A stretch of DNA of 64,000 bases from assembly GCF_009923995.1 (NCBI RefSeq), contig NZ_RFSK01000023.1, positions 1 through 64,000 of the forward strand. The letters are read 5' to 3'. Source of the stretch: Janthinobacterium sp. (GTDB lineage: Bacteria > Pseudomonadota > Gammaproteobacteria > Burkholderiales > Burkholderiaceae_D). Of this stretch, positions 63,081 to 64,000 are shown one piece after another. Below the pieces are notes generated by a model. The model ran no database searches. It saw only the letters and a program-made list of their open reading frames with translations, and was not told where the DNA came from. The translations under genes were made by a program, and so were the position numbers. How positions within the stretch are numbered: the first letter of the stretch is position 1; each line of letters begins with the position of its first letter.

Positions 63081-64000
63081 CGCGGCGGCGTTCCGGCGCG
63101 CGCACGGTGCCGGCCGGGGCCGCCTGGCCGCCGCGCCGCCGTTCCAGCTTGAACAGGGCCATGGCCTGCTCCAGCTGCAAGGCCTGGTCTTGCAGCGAGG
63201 CGGAGGCGGCCGCCGATTCCTCCACCAGGGCCGCGTTCTGCTGCGTCACTTCATCCATCTGCGTGACGGCCCGGTTGACCTGGCCGATGCCGTGGCTTTG
63301 CTCCCGCGAGGCGGAGGCGATCTCTTCCATGATGCCGTGCACGCCCTGCACGGCGCCCAGCATCTCGGCGCTGCTGGCGCCGGCCTGCTGCGCCAGCTTC
63401 GCGCCCTCCTGCACCTGCGCCAGCGAGGCCGTGATCAGCTGCTTGATTTCCGTGGCGGCCGACGCGCTGCGCTGGGCCAGGCTGCGCACTTCGCCCGCCA
63501 CGACGGCAAAGCCCCGCCCCTGGTCGCCCGCGCGCGCCGCTTCCACGGCCGCGTTCAGGGCCAGGATATTCGTCTGGAAAGCGATGCCTTCGATGATGCC
63601 CGTAATGTCGCCGATCTTCTGCGATGACGCGTTAATTTCCCCCATCATCGTCACCACCTGGCCGACGATCTCGCCGCCCCGTCCCGCCAGGCCATGCACC
63701 TTGCCCGCCATGTCGCTTGCCTGCACGGCGTTGCCGCTGTTCTGCTGCACCGTCGCGGCCAGCTGTTCCATGCTCGACGCCGTCTGCTGCAGGGCCGAAG
63801 CCTGCGCTTCCGTGCGGCCCGACAAGTCCATATTGCCGGCGGCGATTTCCTGGCTGGCCATGCTGATGCGCAGGAAATTGCCGCGCACGTCGCCGACGAT
63901 GGAATGCAGGTTCACGCGCAGCTGGCGCAAGGAACGCAGCAGCTGCCCCATCTCGTCGCGCCGCGTGGTGTCGAGTTCGCCCGTCAGGTCGCCGCCCGCC
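63052..64000 (-). CDS. methyl-accepting chemotaxis protein, N-terminus outside window
   Basis: Partial; the reading frame is open to the right edge. The visible part begins inside a HAMP domain ([19 protein letters not shown]) and continues with methylation helices and the conserved hairpin tip ([41 protein letters not shown]). The C-terminal tail is basic and short, without the WEEF-like pentapeptide seen in the che-operon receptor. The sensor domain lies beyond the window, so the ligand cannot be guessed. Confidence 0.92.
   Translation of the reverse strand, partial: AGGDLTGELDTTRRDEMGQLLRSLRQLRVNLHSIVGDVRGNFLRISMASQEIAAGNMDLSGRTEAQASALQQTASSMEQLAATVQQNSGNAVQASDMAGKVHGLAGRGGEIVGQVVTMMGEINASSQKIGDITGIIEGIAFQTNILALNAAVEAARAGDQGRGFAVVAGEVRSLAQRSASAATEIKQLITASLAQVQEGAKLAQQAGASSAEMLGAVQGVHGIMEEIASASREQSHGIGQVNRAVTQMDEVTQQNAALVEESAAASASLQDQALQLEQAMALFKLERRRGGQAAPAGTVRAPERRRATAGALTTP

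Overview
The window reads as a high-GC chromosome segment of a motile betaproteobacterium in Burkholderiales, most likely Oxalobacteraceae (Janthinobacterium, Massilia or Duganella type). This is inference from gene content and order: EF-P with an arginine at its modified position beside earP, metG divergent from apbC, DUF3460-scpA-panC, flhDC-motAB-che, a PEP-CTERM protein and HtpG. No phage, plasmid, insertion sequence, CRISPR array or rRNA was seen. All tRNA genes lie in one cluster.

Layout. 1-6700: efp and earP, then five tRNA-Glu(UUC) and three tRNA-Ala(GGC) genes with intrinsic terminators, two degenerate tRNA-Ala copies in a tandem array, a DUF5694 protein and gltX, all on the minus strand. 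6700-13300: lysR/lysA divergent pair, a ClsC-like phospholipase D lipoprotein, a PafA-like phosphatase and small proteins. 13400-21300: apbC/metG divergent pair, a GNAT protein, DUF3460, scpA, panC, a lipoprotein and an SDR. 21400-34600 (minus strand): a motility and chemotaxis block transcribed flhD, flhC, a methyltransferase, motA, motB, a CheZ-like gene, a cheY-like gene, cheA, cheW, an MCP gene, cheR, cheD, cheB, cheY. 35100-43400: kynU-kynA plus an RBBP9-type hydrolase, a MORN-repeat/LRR pair and hypothetical proteins. 43400-52200: htpG with an RpoH-type promoter, a PEP-CTERM protein, a MocR regulator divergent from an EamA exporter, an aminotransferase and a REC-PAS-GGDEF protein. 52300-64000: a TonB-dependent receptor with a Fur-like box, a four-gene minus-strand operon (AGPS-like flavoprotein, GlpD-like oxidase, unknown small ORF, FGGY kinase), an AraC regulator, 3-hydroxybutyrate dehydrogenase, a DUF2071 protein and a truncated chemoreceptor.

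How the genes connect. FlhDC, the MotAB stator and the che genes form one functional unit: receptor, CheW and CheA signal to CheY; CheR, CheB and CheD adapt the receptor; the CheZ-like protein probably dephosphorylates CheY. The canonical cheZ expected after the last cheY is absent. kynA and kynU supply two of the three kynurenine-pathway steps to anthranilate. gltX sits beside multiple tRNA-Glu genes, and efp/earP form a modifier-substrate pair.

Less ordinary signals: the decayed tRNA-Ala array, two families of roughly 90-125 bp dispersed repeats (one copy lies inside the flhD-flhC gap), a shared C-terminal IELF tail on CheD and the CheZ-like protein, a tripled YGFF motif in the CheA linker, and the AGPS/GlpD/FGGY operon with its unknown small ORF.
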